Assembly: GCF_965227785.1 (NCBI RefSeq)
Contig: NZ_OZ245785.1
Location: 2,914,001-2,978,000 of the forward strand
Source: Gracilimonas sp965227785
GTDB taxonomy: Bacteria > Bacteroidota > Rhodothermia > Balneolales > Balneolaceae
Direction: 5' to 3'
DNA: 64,000 nucleotides
Shown: piece by piece, positions 1 through 9,332 of the stretch
Layout: each line of letters begins with the position of its first letter
Numbering within the stretch: position 1 is the stretch's first letter
Position numbers and translations under genes: made by a program
Notes under the pieces: generated by a model
Told to the model about the DNA's origin: nothing
Databases searched by the model: none
What the model saw: the letters and a program-made list of their open reading frames with translations, nothing else

Positions 1-61
1 CAGCTCCGGTTCCGGGAACGTCATAGGTAGCATCAAGCCAGGTAAAAAGTTCGTGTAACAT
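1..61 (-). CDS. mraY: MraY, phospho-MurNAc-pentapeptide transferase (5' end only)
   Basis: Only the first 20 codons lie in the window; the gene continues beyond position 1. The minus strand reads MLHELFTWLDATYDVPGTGA, which resembles the usual N-terminus of Bacteroidota MraY, the membrane enzyme that makes lipid I. The start codon overlaps the murE stop by one base (TAATG), suggesting translational coupling. Position after murE in a division/cell-wall cluster supports the call, but so few residues cannot prove it. Confidence 0.75.
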   Translation of the reverse strand, partial: MLHELFTWLDATYDVPGTGA

Positions 62-1521
62 TATTGACCTCCCCCGGCTTTTTGAGTTAATGCTTCACGG
101 GCGATTTCACGGTCATCAAAGTGATGACGCTCACCGTCTACTTCCTGATAATCCTCGTGGCCTTTTCCGGCAATCAGGATAATTTCATGTTCGGAAGCAT
201 CAGCAATTGCTTGTTGAATCGCTTGTTTTCGATCGGTAATGCTTTTCACATTATCGAGCTCTTCAAAACCGTCCAGTATATCCGCGATGATTAAGTCAGG
301 ATTTTCTGTACGGGGATTGTCACTCGTTACAATAATCTTGTCAGCAAACTCAGCCGCTGCTTTAGCCATTTTTGGGCGCTTGTTTGAATCCCGGTCTCCA
401 CCGGCACCAAAAACAACAGTCAGTGTTTGATCGGCATCTTTTACATAAGCAAGGGTAGAGCAAACGTTTTCGAGGGCATCGGGTGTGTGGGCATAATCCA
501 CAATAACGATGGGGAGATTATCTCCTTCAACGGTTACCGGCTCCATACGTCCGGCTGCTCCTTTGGCATGACTTAATGCGGCAGCAATATCTTTGCCTTC
601 CAGACCCAGTGCCCGGCAAATGAGAAATGCTTCGCCCACATTATAGGCATTGAAAGTTCCGATAAGCGGACTTTCAATTTTCTCACCGTTTACGACGATG
701 GTAATTCCTTCTGAAGAATTCTTCAGAATATGAGACGAATCTTTATCAAAGCTGAGCAATGATGTTTTGGCCTTGCAATCAATCAGCATGAACTCGCCCT
801 GAATATCATCAGCATTAATTACAGCCGTTGATGATTCGGGGAGGTTGTCGAATAAAATCTTTTTTGCCTTTGCGTATTCATCCAATGTTTCATGGTAATC
901 AAGATGATCCTGACTCAGGTTGGTGAAGGCAGCTACTTCGAAGTCAATACCGGCAACGCGATCCTGGTCTAATGCATGAGAAGAAACTTCCATGACCAGG
1001 TATTCAGAGCCGGCTTCTACCATGGTTTTCATGTCGTTGGCCAGTTCAATAGGGTCGGAAGTGGTAAGTTTACTATCGAGTACTTCTTCTAAAATTCGTT
1101 TGCTTACCGTTCCCAGAAGAGAGGCTTTCTCGCCACAAGCACATAAAACCTGATAAACCAGGGTTGCTGTAGTTGTTTTACCATTTGTTCCTGTTATTCC
1201 GATCATTTTGAGCTGTTCGGCCGGATTTCCGGCAAAAGCCTGAGCAATAGGTCCGGCCAGCTTCTGAGTGTTCTCAACTTCAATCACACAAATATCAGCT
1301 TCGGTGTAGTAGGATTCCTCACAGATAATGACTTTGGCTCCACGGCCGATGGCATCTTCCAAAAACATATGCCCGTCAACCTGTGTGCCTCTAATTGCGA
1401 TAAAGACTGAACCTTTCTGTACTTCACGGGAATTGATGGCGAACGTAGTTATCTCACCATCAAAATCTTTGTTTGTGACGTGCAGAGGGTTACAAATTTC
1501 TATGAGTTTATCTATCGTCAA
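61..1521 (-). CDS. murE: UDP-MurNAc-tripeptide synthetase, meso-DAP type (MurE)
   Basis: This cytoplasmic Mur ligase adds the third amino acid to UDP-MurNAc-L-Ala-D-Glu using ATP. The 486 residues match the family length. The ATP-binding loop GTNGKTT is at residues 111-117, VDYAHTPDAL at 341-350, and the DNPR substrate motif at 401-404. DNPR is the signature of enzymes that take meso-diaminopimelate rather than lysine. A lysine near residue 220 (AKKILF) is the likely carbamoylated metal-site lysine. It follows ftsI directly, with no spacer, and precedes mraY with a one-base overlap, so it is surely in the same transcript. Confidence 0.96.
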   Translation of the reverse strand: MTIDKLIEICNPLHVTNKDFDGEITTFAINSREVQKGSVFIAIRGTQVDGHMFLEDAIGRGAKVIICEESYYTEADICVIEVENTQKLAGPIAQAFAGNPAEQLKMIGITGTNGKTTTATLVYQVLCACGEKASLLGTVSKRILEEVLDSKLTTSDPIELANDMKTMVEAGSEYLVMEVSSHALDQDRVAGIDFEVAAFTNLSQDHLDYHETLDEYAKAKKILFDNLPESSTAVINADDIQGEFMLIDCKAKTSLLSFDKDSSHILKNSSEGITIVVNGEKIESPLIGTFNAYNVGEAFLICRALGLEGKDIAAALSHAKGAAGRMEPVTVEGDNLPIVIVDYAHTPDALENVCSTLAYVKDADQTLTVVFGAGGDRDSNKRPKMAKAAAEFADKIIVTSDNPRTENPDLIIADILDGFEELDNVKSITDRKQAIQQAIADASEHEIILIAGKGHEDYQEVDGERHHFDDREIAREALTQKAGGGQ

Positions 1522-3693
1522 TTATCGCTTTTTGGTTTGAGTGAGTAATTCCAGTGATTTCGCCTTACCACGAATCGTTACGTTGTATCCTTTTCTAAGG
1601 AGTTCTCCCTTTTTGGGATACTGTGCAAATACAGTTCCTGAACCAATGATCTTGGTTTCGAGTCCAAGCTCGGTAAGCAGGTTGGTGGCCTGACGCATAT
1701 TCATGCCAATCAGGTCAGGAATCTCAGCATAGTCTTCTCTCACTTTTGCACTGTCAGAAGTCACATAAGTTTCCGACATAGTCAAAGAAATTTCTTGTCC
1801 AATGTTGATTTGAGTGCCGGCTGCGGGAGCCTGGTCTTTGATATATCCTGCTTTTCCATTTATTTCATAAGGGATGTTTAGCCCGGTGAGTAATTCAGCA
1901 GCTTGTTTTTTCTTAAGCCCTTTCAAGAAAGGAACCTGTACAAACAGAGGATCTTGCTTTTCATCGGCTTTCATGTTCTGCTGGATGTTATTATCGAGCC
2001 CGGCAATTCGCTTGGCAACATTTTGGAAAATGGGTGCGGCAGTAAACCCTCCATAACCACTTGTTCGGGGTTCATCCAAGAGAATCAGGCATACATATTG
2101 TGGGTCTTCAACAGGGAAGAATCCTACAAAAGAGCCCCGGTAATTATTGGTATAACGACCGTTGACCACCTTCTTGGCTGTTCCGGTTTTTCCGGCAATA
2201 CGAAGTCCGTTTACCTGGGCAAGGTCGCCGGTACCGGAATCCGCTACCACGCTTTCAAAAATTGGATACAGTTTATCTAAGGTAGATTTCTTGGCGATTC
2301 TCCGGATTTCTACCGGTTGGTGGTCGGAAACTACTTCTCCGTTTTTGTCTTCAATTCGTTCTACCAGATATGGACGCATCATCTTCCCGTTGTTTGCAAA
2401 AGCAGCATAAGCCTGAGCTATTTGCAACGGAGTGGTTTGGATTTCATACCCGTGAGACATCCATGGCAACGTCACCAAGCTCCATTCGTAAGGTTTTGAC
2501 AACCTTCCTTCAACTTCACCAATCAGGTCAATGTTGGTACTGGAACCAAAACCCATGTTGCGTGCATACTGGTAAAACACTTCCTTATGCATCCGCATGG
2601 CAATTTCGGCCGTAGCTACGTTAGAGGATTTTTGGATTACCTCTTTAAAGGTGAGGTCGCCCAGGGGATCATGATCTCTTAATACAAGGTCATGGATTAC
2701 CACTTCACCGTCATCAGGCGTCTCAAAAACTTCGTTAAAATCAACCACGCCTTGTTCTACAGCCGCAATAGCTGTTACCAGTTTGAAAGTAGAACCGGGC
2801 TCAATCATGTCAGAAATAGCGAAATTCCGGCGATTCTCTTCATTGTTGCTTCCGGGATAATTGGGGTCAAAAGTAGGGTAGTTCGCCAGTGCCTTAATAG
2901 CCCCGGTTTTAGGGTCCAGAATGATGCCTGTCCCATAATTAGCCAGGTGCTTATCCACACCGGTTTTCAGCTCATCTTCCAGGATGGCCTGAAGGTAGGC
3001 ATCAATGGTGGTGTGTAATGAGTATCCGTTACGGGGAAGTTTTTTAGGAGCTCCTACATATTCGAAAATCCGGTTAAAAGGATCTCGGCGGACCTGGCGG
3101 ACACCGTCTTCCCCTTTTAGTTCCTCATTATAATAGGCCTCCAGCCCAATTCGGCCATTGCTTTCATGGTTCACAAACCCTAAGGTATGAGCGGCAAGCG
3201 TTCCGAAGGTATATTTACGGCGGTAGTTTTCTTCCAGGATAACACCATCTAAATCCAGAGCTTTGATCTGATCTTTGGCTAATACCGACAAGTTGGTTTC
3301 AAGCACGATATAGCGGGAGCGGGCAGGAGCTGAATTTATTTTTGTTCTGTAGTAAGAGGCACTCTTTTTGGTTAATGCGGAAAGTTTGGTAATCAGCTGC
3401 TCAACCTGCCCTTTTGGTACGCCGGCTTTACCGTTTACGGTTACTTTAGGGTCAAAAGCCAGTTTGTAATCTACGGTATTGGTTGCCAGCAGAGTGCCGT
3501 TGGCATCATAGATGTTGCCGCGCTGTGCAGGAATCGGGATCTGATCAACGGCCTGTTTGCTCCAGAGTTCGCGTAATTCTTCTCCTTCAACATAATTAAT
3601 GCGAATAAGCTGAAAACCCAAGGCGCAGGGGATGAGGAGTATCAACCCAAGAACGATAAACATTCGGCTTAATATGGCAGTGCGTTCATCCAT
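1522..3693 (-). CDS. ftsI: Division-specific class B penicillin-binding protein (FtsI/PBP3) with two PASTA domains
   Basis: This is the septal peptidoglycan transpeptidase, anchored in the inner membrane by one N-terminal segment at about residues 10-30, with its catalytic domain in the periplasm. The active-site triad motifs are visible: SxxK as STFK with Ser301, SSN some 60 residues later, and KTG with Lys502. The C-terminus carries two PASTA repeats, from about 600 to 655 and 665 to 715, thought to bind muropeptides or septal peptidoglycan. At 723 residues it is longer than E. coli FtsI because of the PASTA tail. It lies between the FtsL-like gene (5-base gap) and murE. Confidence 0.95.
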   Translation of the reverse strand: MDERTAILSRMFIVLGLILLIPCALGFQLIRINYVEGEELRELWSKQAVDQIPIPAQRGNIYDANGTLLATNTVDYKLAFDPKVTVNGKAGVPKGQVEQLITKLSALTKKSASYYRTKINSAPARSRYIVLETNLSVLAKDQIKALDLDGVILEENYRRKYTFGTLAAHTLGFVNHESNGRIGLEAYYNEELKGEDGVRQVRRDPFNRIFEYVGAPKKLPRNGYSLHTTIDAYLQAILEDELKTGVDKHLANYGTGIILDPKTGAIKALANYPTFDPNYPGSNNEENRRNFAISDMIEPGSTFKLVTAIAAVEQGVVDFNEVFETPDDGEVVIHDLVLRDHDPLGDLTFKEVIQKSSNVATAEIAMRMHKEVFYQYARNMGFGSSTNIDLIGEVEGRLSKPYEWSLVTLPWMSHGYEIQTTPLQIAQAYAAFANNGKMMRPYLVERIEDKNGEVVSDHQPVEIRRIAKKSTLDKLYPIFESVVADSGTGDLAQVNGLRIAGKTGTAKKVVNGRYTNNYRGSFVGFFPVEDPQYVCLILLDEPRTSGYGGFTAAPIFQNVAKRIAGLDNNIQQNMKADEKQDPLFVQVPFLKGLKKKQAAELLTGLNIPYEINGKAGYIKDQAPAAGTQINIGQEISLTMSETYVTSDSAKVREDYAEIPDLIGMNMRQATNLLTELGLETKIIGSGTVFAQYPKKGELLRKGYNVTIRGKAKSLELLTQTKKR

Positions 3694-3698
3694 CCGTA

Positions 3699-4109
3699 CT
3701 AATCCTCTTTTATGATGATGACTTTATCTGCCGGGCCGCCGTTTACGAAACCTTGCTCTTCGGCTTTGCGGTATATCTCGGCCGGACCAATCATACGGTC
3801 GTACCGAAGTTTGAGCTCGTCGTATTGAGCCCGTGCCCGATTGTATTCCGCCTCCAGCGTCTGAACTTCATCTAACAGCCGCTGGGTTGAGAATACATGG
3901 GTAAGATATAGCAAACCCAGTGCCCCGATGATGATACTTCCTACAATCACCTTCCAGGGTTTGACCCTGGGGAGGCCAATTTTAGAGTTCGCTTTTGCAG
4001 TATGCTTTGTCCGACTTTGTTTTGGGGAGGAAGATTTGTTGTCGGGCAGAGATACTTTGCGAAGGTTGGGACGGATGTCATGCTTTTTAAGTGGGGATTG
4101 CACGATCAT
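3699..4109 (-). CDS. ftsL: FtsL-like bitopic cell-division protein
   Basis: A 136-residue protein with a basic N-terminal cytoplasmic part, one membrane segment at about residues 54-74, and a short coiled-coil periplasmic part rich in Glu, Arg and Leu. FtsL has this plan but little sequence conservation, so the call rests on size, topology and position between rsmH and ftsI. Its ATG overlaps the rsmH stop (ATGA). In the divisome FtsL partners FtsB and FtsQ and helps activate FtsI. Family assignment is likely, but the sequence alone would not identify it. Confidence 0.75.
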   Translation of the reverse strand: MIVQSPLKKHDIRPNLRKVSLPDNKSSSPKQSRTKHTAKANSKIGLPRVKPWKVIVGSIIIGALGLLYLTHVFSTQRLLDEVQTLEAEYNRARAQYDELKLRYDRMIGPAEIYRKAEEQGFVNGGPADKVIIIKED

Positions 4110-5032
4110 GAGTCGCCTCCTTCTATCTTCTCGGCTATCCGAAGTTTAGCGCTTCGGGAGGCCGGATTTACGGAAACCTCATCTTTATTGGGGGTAATAA
4201 CCTGCTTATTTACAGGCTTTATGGGGGATATCGGGTTTCCATAAAAGTCTTTTTCCACTTTGCCTTCGAAGTTGCCGGCTTTAAAGAAGCGTTTCACAAT
4301 ACGGTCTTCGAGAGAGTGGTACGAAATAGCTACAATACGTCCGCCGGGTTTCAGAATTTCCAGAGCTTCTTCCATTACCCGCTTAAGCATATCAAGCTCG
4401 CGGTTAACCTCAATGCGGATACCCTGAAATACACGCGCCAGTGATTTCACTTCAAAACGTTTGTTTACAACGGATGAAACAACATCACGAAGCTCACCGG
4501 TTGTTTCGATCGGGCGTTTTTCGATAATAGCCCGGGCAATTTGCCGGCTTTGTTTCTCTTCACCATAATGGAAGATGACATCGCGCAGCTTTTCGTATTC
4601 ATATTCATTCACCACCTGGTAAGCAGAAACTCCGGAAAGGTTTCCCATTCGCATATCCAGCGGACCGTCTTCCTGAAAACTGAATCCCCGTTCTGCTTCT
4701 TTAATTTGGTGAGTTGAAACTCCTAAATCCAAAAGGATTCCGGCTACCTGTCCGTGGGTTTGGGGAGGTAGAAGGGTGGACAGGTAGCCAAAATTGCCTT
4801 TTATGGGGGTAAAACGGGGGTCATCGCCAATATTGGATGAAGCAGCTTCAAGTGCCTCGTCGTCTTGGTCGATGCCGTATAGCCGTCCGTTTTCACCAAG
4901 GTGTTCTAAAATTTCTTTGGAATGACCGCCGCCTCCAAGTGTGCCATCTATGTATAGACCGTCCTTGTCGGTGATAAGTCCTTCCACCGATTCATTAAGT
5001 AAAACCGGGATATGTTGGTGATATGTAGTCAT
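4106..5032 (-). CDS. rsmH: 16S rRNA (cytosine(1402)-N4)-methyltransferase RsmH (MraW)
   Basis: RsmH methylates N4 of C1402 in 16S rRNA using SAM. Recognisable features are the N-terminal HIPVLL, the SAM-binding DGTLGGGGHS, LLDLGVSTHQ, the FSFQEDGPLDMRM segment and the C-terminal ISYHSLEDRIVK. I chose the ATG at 5032, giving MTTYHQHIPVLL, one base after the mraZ stop. The frame extends to 5059, but that would add nine residues overlapping mraZ. It is the second gene of the mraZ-led operon. Confidence 0.95.
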   Translation of the reverse strand: MTTYHQHIPVLLNESVEGLITDKDGLYIDGTLGGGGHSKEILEHLGENGRLYGIDQDDEALEAASSNIGDDPRFTPIKGNFGYLSTLLPPQTHGQVAGILLDLGVSTHQIKEAERGFSFQEDGPLDMRMGNLSGVSAYQVVNEYEYEKLRDVIFHYGEEKQSRQIARAIIEKRPIETTGELRDVVSSVVNKRFEVKSLARVFQGIRIEVNRELDMLKRVMEEALEILKPGGRIVAISYHSLEDRIVKRFFKAGNFEGKVEKDFYGNPISPIKPVNKQVITPNKDEVSVNPASRSAKLRIAEKIEGGDS

Positions 5033-5033
5033 C

Positions 5034-5501
5034 TCAAACACCATCGGTTTCAGGTTCATCGCCCATCACTTGTTCAAAAATCTCTTCGAACGCACCGTCA
5101 TCCAGTGCTTCATCAACCTCGGCTAATTTCTCAGGATCCCACACCTCTATATATTCACCCATTCCGAGGAACACGGCTTTCCCGTTAATTTCTGCGTATT
5201 CAGTGAGGTCAGAGGGCAGGGCTATTCGGTTTTGCTTATCAAGGGACACATCTTCCGCGTAGCGCAGGAAGTTTCGCTTAGCCAGGCGGCCTTTTTTTGT
5301 GAAGTTATTAATGCGGGATAGTTTTTCTTCTACATTCGACCACTCGTCTTCGGGATATAAATAAAGACATGGTTCCTGTCCGCGAACAATAGTGAAGCGT
5401 TCTTGTGCGGCGGGGCTTAAAGATTTGCGTAACTTGGCAGGGAAGGCTACGCGGCCTTTGGCATCTATACTATGCTCGTATTGTCCTTTAAAACTTGGCA
5501 C
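5034..5501 (-). CDS. mraZ: MraZ, transcriptional regulator of the division/cell-wall cluster
   Basis: A 155-residue protein with two AbrB/SpoVT-like halves: the first begins SIDAKGRVAFPAKLR, and the second has SLDKQNRIALPSDL about 70 residues later. MraZ binds tandem TGGGN repeats upstream of its own gene and represses the cluster in E. coli. Exactly such repeats lie 52-76 bases upstream here. The start codon is GTG at 5501 with AGGGAT just upstream. It is first in the operon mraZ-rsmH-ftsL-ftsI-murE-mraY. Confidence 0.95.
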   Translation of the reverse strand: MPSFKGQYEHSIDAKGRVAFPAKLRKSLSPAAQERFTIVRGQEPCLYLYPEDEWSNVEEKLSRINNFTKKGRLAKRNFLRYAEDVSLDKQNRIALPSDLTEYAEINGKAVFLGMGEYIEVWDPEKLAEVDEALDDGAFEEIFEQVMGDEPETDGV

Positions 5502-5552
5502 GATATCCCTGCGTGTTTTAGATTGCTTAAATTAGATCAAAAGGAGAGCCGT

Positions 5553-5577
5553 CCCCACTATCTCCCACTTCACCCCA
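5553..5577 (-). promoter_or_regulatory. MraZ operator: three TGGGN repeats with 5-base spacers
   Basis: On the minus strand TGGGG, TGGGA and TGGGG occur at 5577-5573, 5567-5563 and 5557-5553, each separated by five bases, giving an exact 10-base period. This is the arrangement known for E. coli MraZ. A weaker TGGAA sits 20 bases further upstream in phase. The site lies just downstream of a plausible -10, where bound MraZ would block transcription. Confidence 0.85.
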
Positions 5578-5578
5578 C

Positions 5579-5608
5579 AATGTACCCTAAAGTTCCACTT
5601 TGTGTCAA
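5579..5608 (-). promoter_or_regulatory. Candidate promoter of the mraZ operon
   Basis: The minus strand has TTGACA at 5608-5603 and TACATT at 5584-5579, 18 bases apart and immediately upstream of the MraZ repeats. This resembles a sigma70 promoter. Bacteroidota often use a different consensus, so the match is only suggestive. The rest of the 345-base gap, 5609-5846, shows no gene and no clear structure. Confidence 0.45.
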
Positions 5609-5846
5609 GAGCTTTCCCTCAGAAAGTTAAATCAAGTCCTGTGTGGGTTTTTTGACTATTGAAGCAACTTTTTTAAAAGCCGAACATATCTTGTATATAT
5701 ATTGAGTAAATTCGTTTTATGCCTGATTAAAGATTATTCAGTGCGGAAAATGAGCGGTAATTTTTGGGTTGTGGGAGAGAGTGGAAGACTAATTTTATAC
5801 GCCTTATTTGACGCCCATATTCGAAGGCATAACTGGCCGAAAAAAC

Positions 5847-6938
5847 CTAATTCTTGTAATATTCTATAGGTAAAAGATTAGCAATCAGGTGCGAGGCCCA
5901 AACACCGTCGAGGCGTAATGACTTTGGGTTTTTCAGTTTCCCGTCTTCGGTAACTATAAAAACACCTACCTCTGTAAGGGGAGTGATCCTGGATCGTTCT
6001 CTCTGATGAAAATTGTTGTTCTTATCTCCATATAAAACGTCAACAGGATTCTGAAGCCGATACACTTTTACGCGCTGTTCATTCCCGATGTTTTCATCGG
6101 GTGATGTTCTAATAAATTCTTTTATGCTGAAGGGGGTATAGCTGCCCATGTAAACGACTTCAAAATCATTAACCCTTAATTTGTCGTTGTAAAGACTGAT
6201 AAGAAAATGCTCTAAGGATCCTCTGTAAGTTCGTTCACGGTTTCTCTTCCAGGTATTGGTCGCGGACCTTTTTTTCTTCGTCATTTCCGAAAAACTTGAA
6301 TAGTAGGTGTACGAGCTGGTTTCTCCGTTTTCGTGCAGAGTGAAATTAACCAGATCTATTTCAACCTTATACCCAAGGGCCTCATTTTTAACAATAAGAG
6401 GCTGAGAAGCCGTAGCCACAAGATTGTCATTCTTATCGGTTTCGAAACTTACAGCCCAAGGATTCTCAATAGATGTTTGCTGAGCCAGGTCATCATCACC
6501 AATAAAATATCTCCTAAACTTCCCGAAGTTATTTAGCCACTCTTGATTTGATGTAGACACATTAATTTGGTCCAGGTCAAATTGATTGGATTCCATTTCA
6601 ATGACAAAAAACAGCGGAGTATTTTCAGCTTCAAGATCAATGGTTCTGGCGTTGGTCTTAAATCCCAAAAAACTGACAACCAGGGTTTTTTCTCCACTAA
6701 TTTTTGTGGAGAAGGTAAACTCTCCGTTGCTATCGGTAGTTGTGCCTACTTTAGTTTGTGAAATATAGACATGAGCGGAAGCCATAGGTGAGCCATTCTC
6801 TTTTTCTAAAACACGTCCCTGAATTGTAATGGACTGTGAAGACTGACCGCTAACAGATAAAAATGGAAATGCCATAAATAATATAACTGCATGAAGGAAA
6901 GCACAGGCAATTATATTTTTTTTGAAAAATCCGGCCAT
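5847..6938 (-). CDS. Exported protein with N-terminal carboxypeptidase-regulatory-like domain
   Basis: The protein begins with a hydrophobic signal segment ending near FLSVSGQ. A CarboxypepD_reg-like beta domain of about 80 residues follows (GRVLEKENGSPMASAHVYI, then TDSNGEFTF), as found at the start of many TonB-dependent receptors and exported Bacteroidota proteins. The remaining 230 residues are not recognised and lack receptor plug or barrel motifs. I chose ATG at 6938 rather than the upstream TTG at 6971, because it starts directly at the basic residues of a signal peptide. It is likely periplasmic or outer-membrane associated, role unknown. It is unrelated in direction or spacing to the mraZ operon. 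Confidence 0.75.
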   Translation of the reverse strand: MAGFFKKNIIACAFLHAVILFMAFPFLSVSGQSSQSITIQGRVLEKENGSPMASAHVYISQTKVGTTTDSNGEFTFSTKISGEKTLVVSFLGFKTNARTIDLEAENTPLFFVIEMESNQFDLDQINVSTSNQEWLNNFGKFRRYFIGDDDLAQQTSIENPWAVSFETDKNDNLVATASQPLIVKNEALGYKVEIDLVNFTLHENGETSSYTYYSSFSEMTKKKRSATNTWKRNRERTYRGSLEHFLISLYNDKLRVNDFEVVYMGSYTPFSIKEFIRTSPDENIGNEQRVKVYRLQNPVDVLYGDKNNNFHQRERSRITPLTEVGVFIVTEDGKLKNPKSLRLDGVWASHLIANLLPIEYYKN

Positions 6939-7028
6939 TTCAAAATGTTTGTATAAGAATAAACGATACAATGTACTTTATGCCATTGTCTAAAACAATT
7001 ATCACCAATCAATACATCAGAATGTAAG

Positions 7029-8165
7029 CTACGGTTCCAGCAGGTTATACTTTTCCATGATCTTCAAAACCTCTTCAACGGGAAGGGCTTGTTGAGTCCG
7101 CCCTTGATCTCCGGTTACCGTGGTCGCCATAAAGAGGGAGTTTAGTATAGCTTCTTCGGTGGCCTCAACGGCTGCAAGAAACAGGGGTGTGGTTGCTGAA
7201 TTCTTAAGTTCCGTGTAGTCCTGGTTTGGTCCGGTTTTCGCGGTTTCTATTCTAACATCCTCATTGGTTGAGAAAGCAATCACGTAATCACCACTGCCAT
7301 TAGAGGCAAACCCACCAACACGAGAAATCCCAAGAAAAGCTCTTTTTGCCAGTCGCTCCAGATTTCTCGAAAGTAGTGGGGCATCGGTAGCGACGATGAT
7401 CATTACAGAGCCATCTACTTCATAGGGTACCTGTCCTGACAGGTAATGATTTTCAAGTTCTTCCCCAACCGGAGCACCATCAATAGTTAATACTCCACCA
7501 AAGTTTGATTGAACCAATACACCCACCGTATATCCGCCAAACTTTGATGGCAGCTGGCGGGATGAGGTTCCGATTCCGCCTTTAAATCCCAGTGCAGAAG
7601 TTCCGGATCCGGCGCCCACGCTTCCTTCTACTACAGAGCCGGATTGGGCATTATCAATAGCTTCAAAAACATCATTCATGGTTATGTGTCGACCCCTGAT
7701 ATCATTTAGCCATCCATCATTAGTTTCCCCCACCACAGGATTAACCGAGCGCACATTTTCATTGCCAGGTTGGCGTAAAATATAATCGGTTATTCCGTTT
7801 GCTACCGTATGAATGCTCAGCGTATTGGTAAGCCCGATGGGAGTTTCGATCTGGCCCAACTCCCTGACTTGTGTGAAGCCCAATGCTTTTCCGAATCCAT
7901 TGCCTACGTAAACAGCTGCAGGAACCCGGCTTTTGAACAGGTCTCCATCATGGGGCAAAATCATGGTCACCCCGGTTCTAATGTTATCTTCTTTAATAAT
8001 CGTTTTGTGCCCAACCTGTACTCCTTCAACATCAGTGATGGCATTTAATGGTCCCGGCGTTAGAATTCCGGGTTTAATGCCAAGATCACGAGGACGTTGG
8101 CGTTCCTGGGAGAAGGAATCATTTGTTGATAACAAAAAAACAAGGATTAGAATCAGTAATCTCAT
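7029..8165 (-). CDS. P1-family peptidase (DmpA/BapA-like aminopeptidase), exported
   Basis: Members of the P1 (DmpA) family are self-cleaving N-terminal nucleophile hydrolases that release N-terminal or beta-amino acids from peptides. A signal peptide covers residues 1-20 (LILVFLLSTNDSFS). Family hallmarks are PGPLNAITDVEGVQVGH near residue 37, GFKGGIGTSSR at 193-203, and DGSVMIIVATDAPL starting at 251. Gly252-Ser253 in that last motif should be the autocleavage point that exposes the nucleophilic serine. The 378 residues are typical. No operon partner is obvious; the gap to the preceding hom stop is 60 bases. Confidence 0.88.
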   Translation of the reverse strand: MRLLILILVFLLSTNDSFSQERQRPRDLGIKPGILTPGPLNAITDVEGVQVGHKTIIKEDNIRTGVTMILPHDGDLFKSRVPAAVYVGNGFGKALGFTQVRELGQIETPIGLTNTLSIHTVANGITDYILRQPGNENVRSVNPVVGETNDGWLNDIRGRHITMNDVFEAIDNAQSGSVVEGSVGAGSGTSALGFKGGIGTSSRQLPSKFGGYTVGVLVQSNFGGVLTIDGAPVGEELENHYLSGQVPYEVDGSVMIIVATDAPLLSRNLERLAKRAFLGISRVGGFASNGSGDYVIAFSTNEDVRIETAKTGPNQDYTELKNSATTPLFLAAVEATEEAILNSLFMATTVTGDQGRTQQALPVEEVLKIMEKYNLLEP

Positions 8166-8225
8166 GGGTAGTAACTGTTAAGTTTAACCTACAATAAGTC
8201 AGATCTGATTGGAAGTCAAAATGAA

Positions 8226-9332
8226 TTAGTCTGAAATAACCTCCGCAATATCAATAATATCACCTAAAACACCGGCCGCGGTTACTTCTCGCCCCGCTCC
8301 GGGTCCCTGCACGATGATTGGGGAGGTGCTGTATCGTTTGGTGTAAATCTGTATGAGATTATCTGTTCCTTTCAAGCCGCCAAGAGGGGAATCTCCCTTT
8401 ACTTCTTCTATTCCAACATTGATGCCTTCAGGTGTAAAAGCACCTACATATCGCAGTTTTCGGTTATTGACCATGGCCTGTGCATTACGGCTTTTCCAAT
8501 GACCATCATATTCCGGTAGTTGATTTAGAAACTCCTCCGTAGACAAAGAAATCAGCTTTTCAGGTACAAGGGTATCAACGTTGATCTGGTCTCGTTCAAA
8601 TTTATAGCCGCTTGTCCGTGCCAGGATTAGGAACTTGCGGGCCACATCTTCTCCGGAAAGGTCATCCCGTGGATCCGGTTCCGAATAACCTCCTTCCTTA
8701 GCTTTTTTTACAGCCTCACTGAATGGAACACCGTTTTGTAATTGAGTGAACAGGTAAGTCATGGTTCCGGAAGCGACCCCGGTGATTTTCGTGATTTCAT
8801 CTCCGCTGTTCAGCAAGGTTGTGAGAGTACTGATTACAGGGAGTCCGGCCCCTACAGCAGTTTCGTACCGGTATTGTGCCCGGCCCAAGTTGTTCGCTTT
8901 AATCAGCCCGTCAAAATAATCCTGGCCAAAAGAATTGGCTCGCTTGCTGGGTGTAGCGATGTGCACACCGTGGTCTAACAGGTTCTGGTATTGTTGGGCA
9001 ACGATTTCGCTACCCGTGGCATCGACAAAAACCAGATTTCCCTTGCTGATGCTTATCAGCTTATCAGGGATTGCATCCCAGTTGGTAGGGTTTCCCTCAG
9101 TCAGCCGGTTTTCATTTAGTAACTGATCAACATCAGGATTCCATTGAGTGAATTTGCTGTTGCAAACTCCGATTACATTCAGCTCATAAAGTGAGTGATC
9201 TAATTGGCTGATGAGTTTGGTTAGCGTACCTCCGACTGCGCCAATACCGGCAATGAAAACGTTTATGTGTTTTCTTTTTACTGAAAGCTCTTGATGAGCA
9301 TCGATAGATGTTTTCTTGAGTGTGAGTGTCAT
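8226..9332 (-). CDS. hom: Homoserine dehydrogenase
   Basis: This enzyme reduces aspartate semialdehyde to homoserine, the branch point to methionine and threonine. The NAD(P)-binding GIGAVGG is at residues 29-35. A later segment YSEPDPRDDLSGEDVARK contains the substrate-binding acids and catalytic lysine region. The sequence resembles the dehydrogenase half of ThrA, but no aspartokinase and no C-terminal ACT domain are present, so allosteric control by threonine is not evident. Its ATG overlaps the metX stop (ATGA). As the third gene after the SAM riboswitch it supplies homoserine to MetX and is probably controlled with it. Confidence 0.93.
   Translation of the reverse strand: MTLTLKKTSIDAHQELSVKRKHINVFIAGIGAVGGTLTKLISQLDHSLYELNVIGVCNSKFTQWNPDVDQLLNENRLTEGNPTNWDAIPDKLISISKGNLVFVDATGSEIVAQQYQNLLDHGVHIATPSKRANSFGQDYFDGLIKANNLGRAQYRYETAVGAGLPVISTLTTLLNSGDEITKITGVASGTMTYLFTQLQNGVPFSEAVKKAKEGGYSEPDPRDDLSGEDVARKFLILARTSGYKFERDQINVDTLVPEKLISLSTEEFLNQLPEYDGHWKSRNAQAMVNNRKLRYVGAFTPEGINVGIEEVKGDSPLGGLKGTDNLIQIYTKRYSTSPIIVQGPGAGREVTAAGVLGDIIDIAEVISD

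Noticed and set aside
1903..2280. Plus-strand 125-codon frame inside ftsI
   Set aside because: It lies wholly opposite a strongly supported gene and has no recognisable features.
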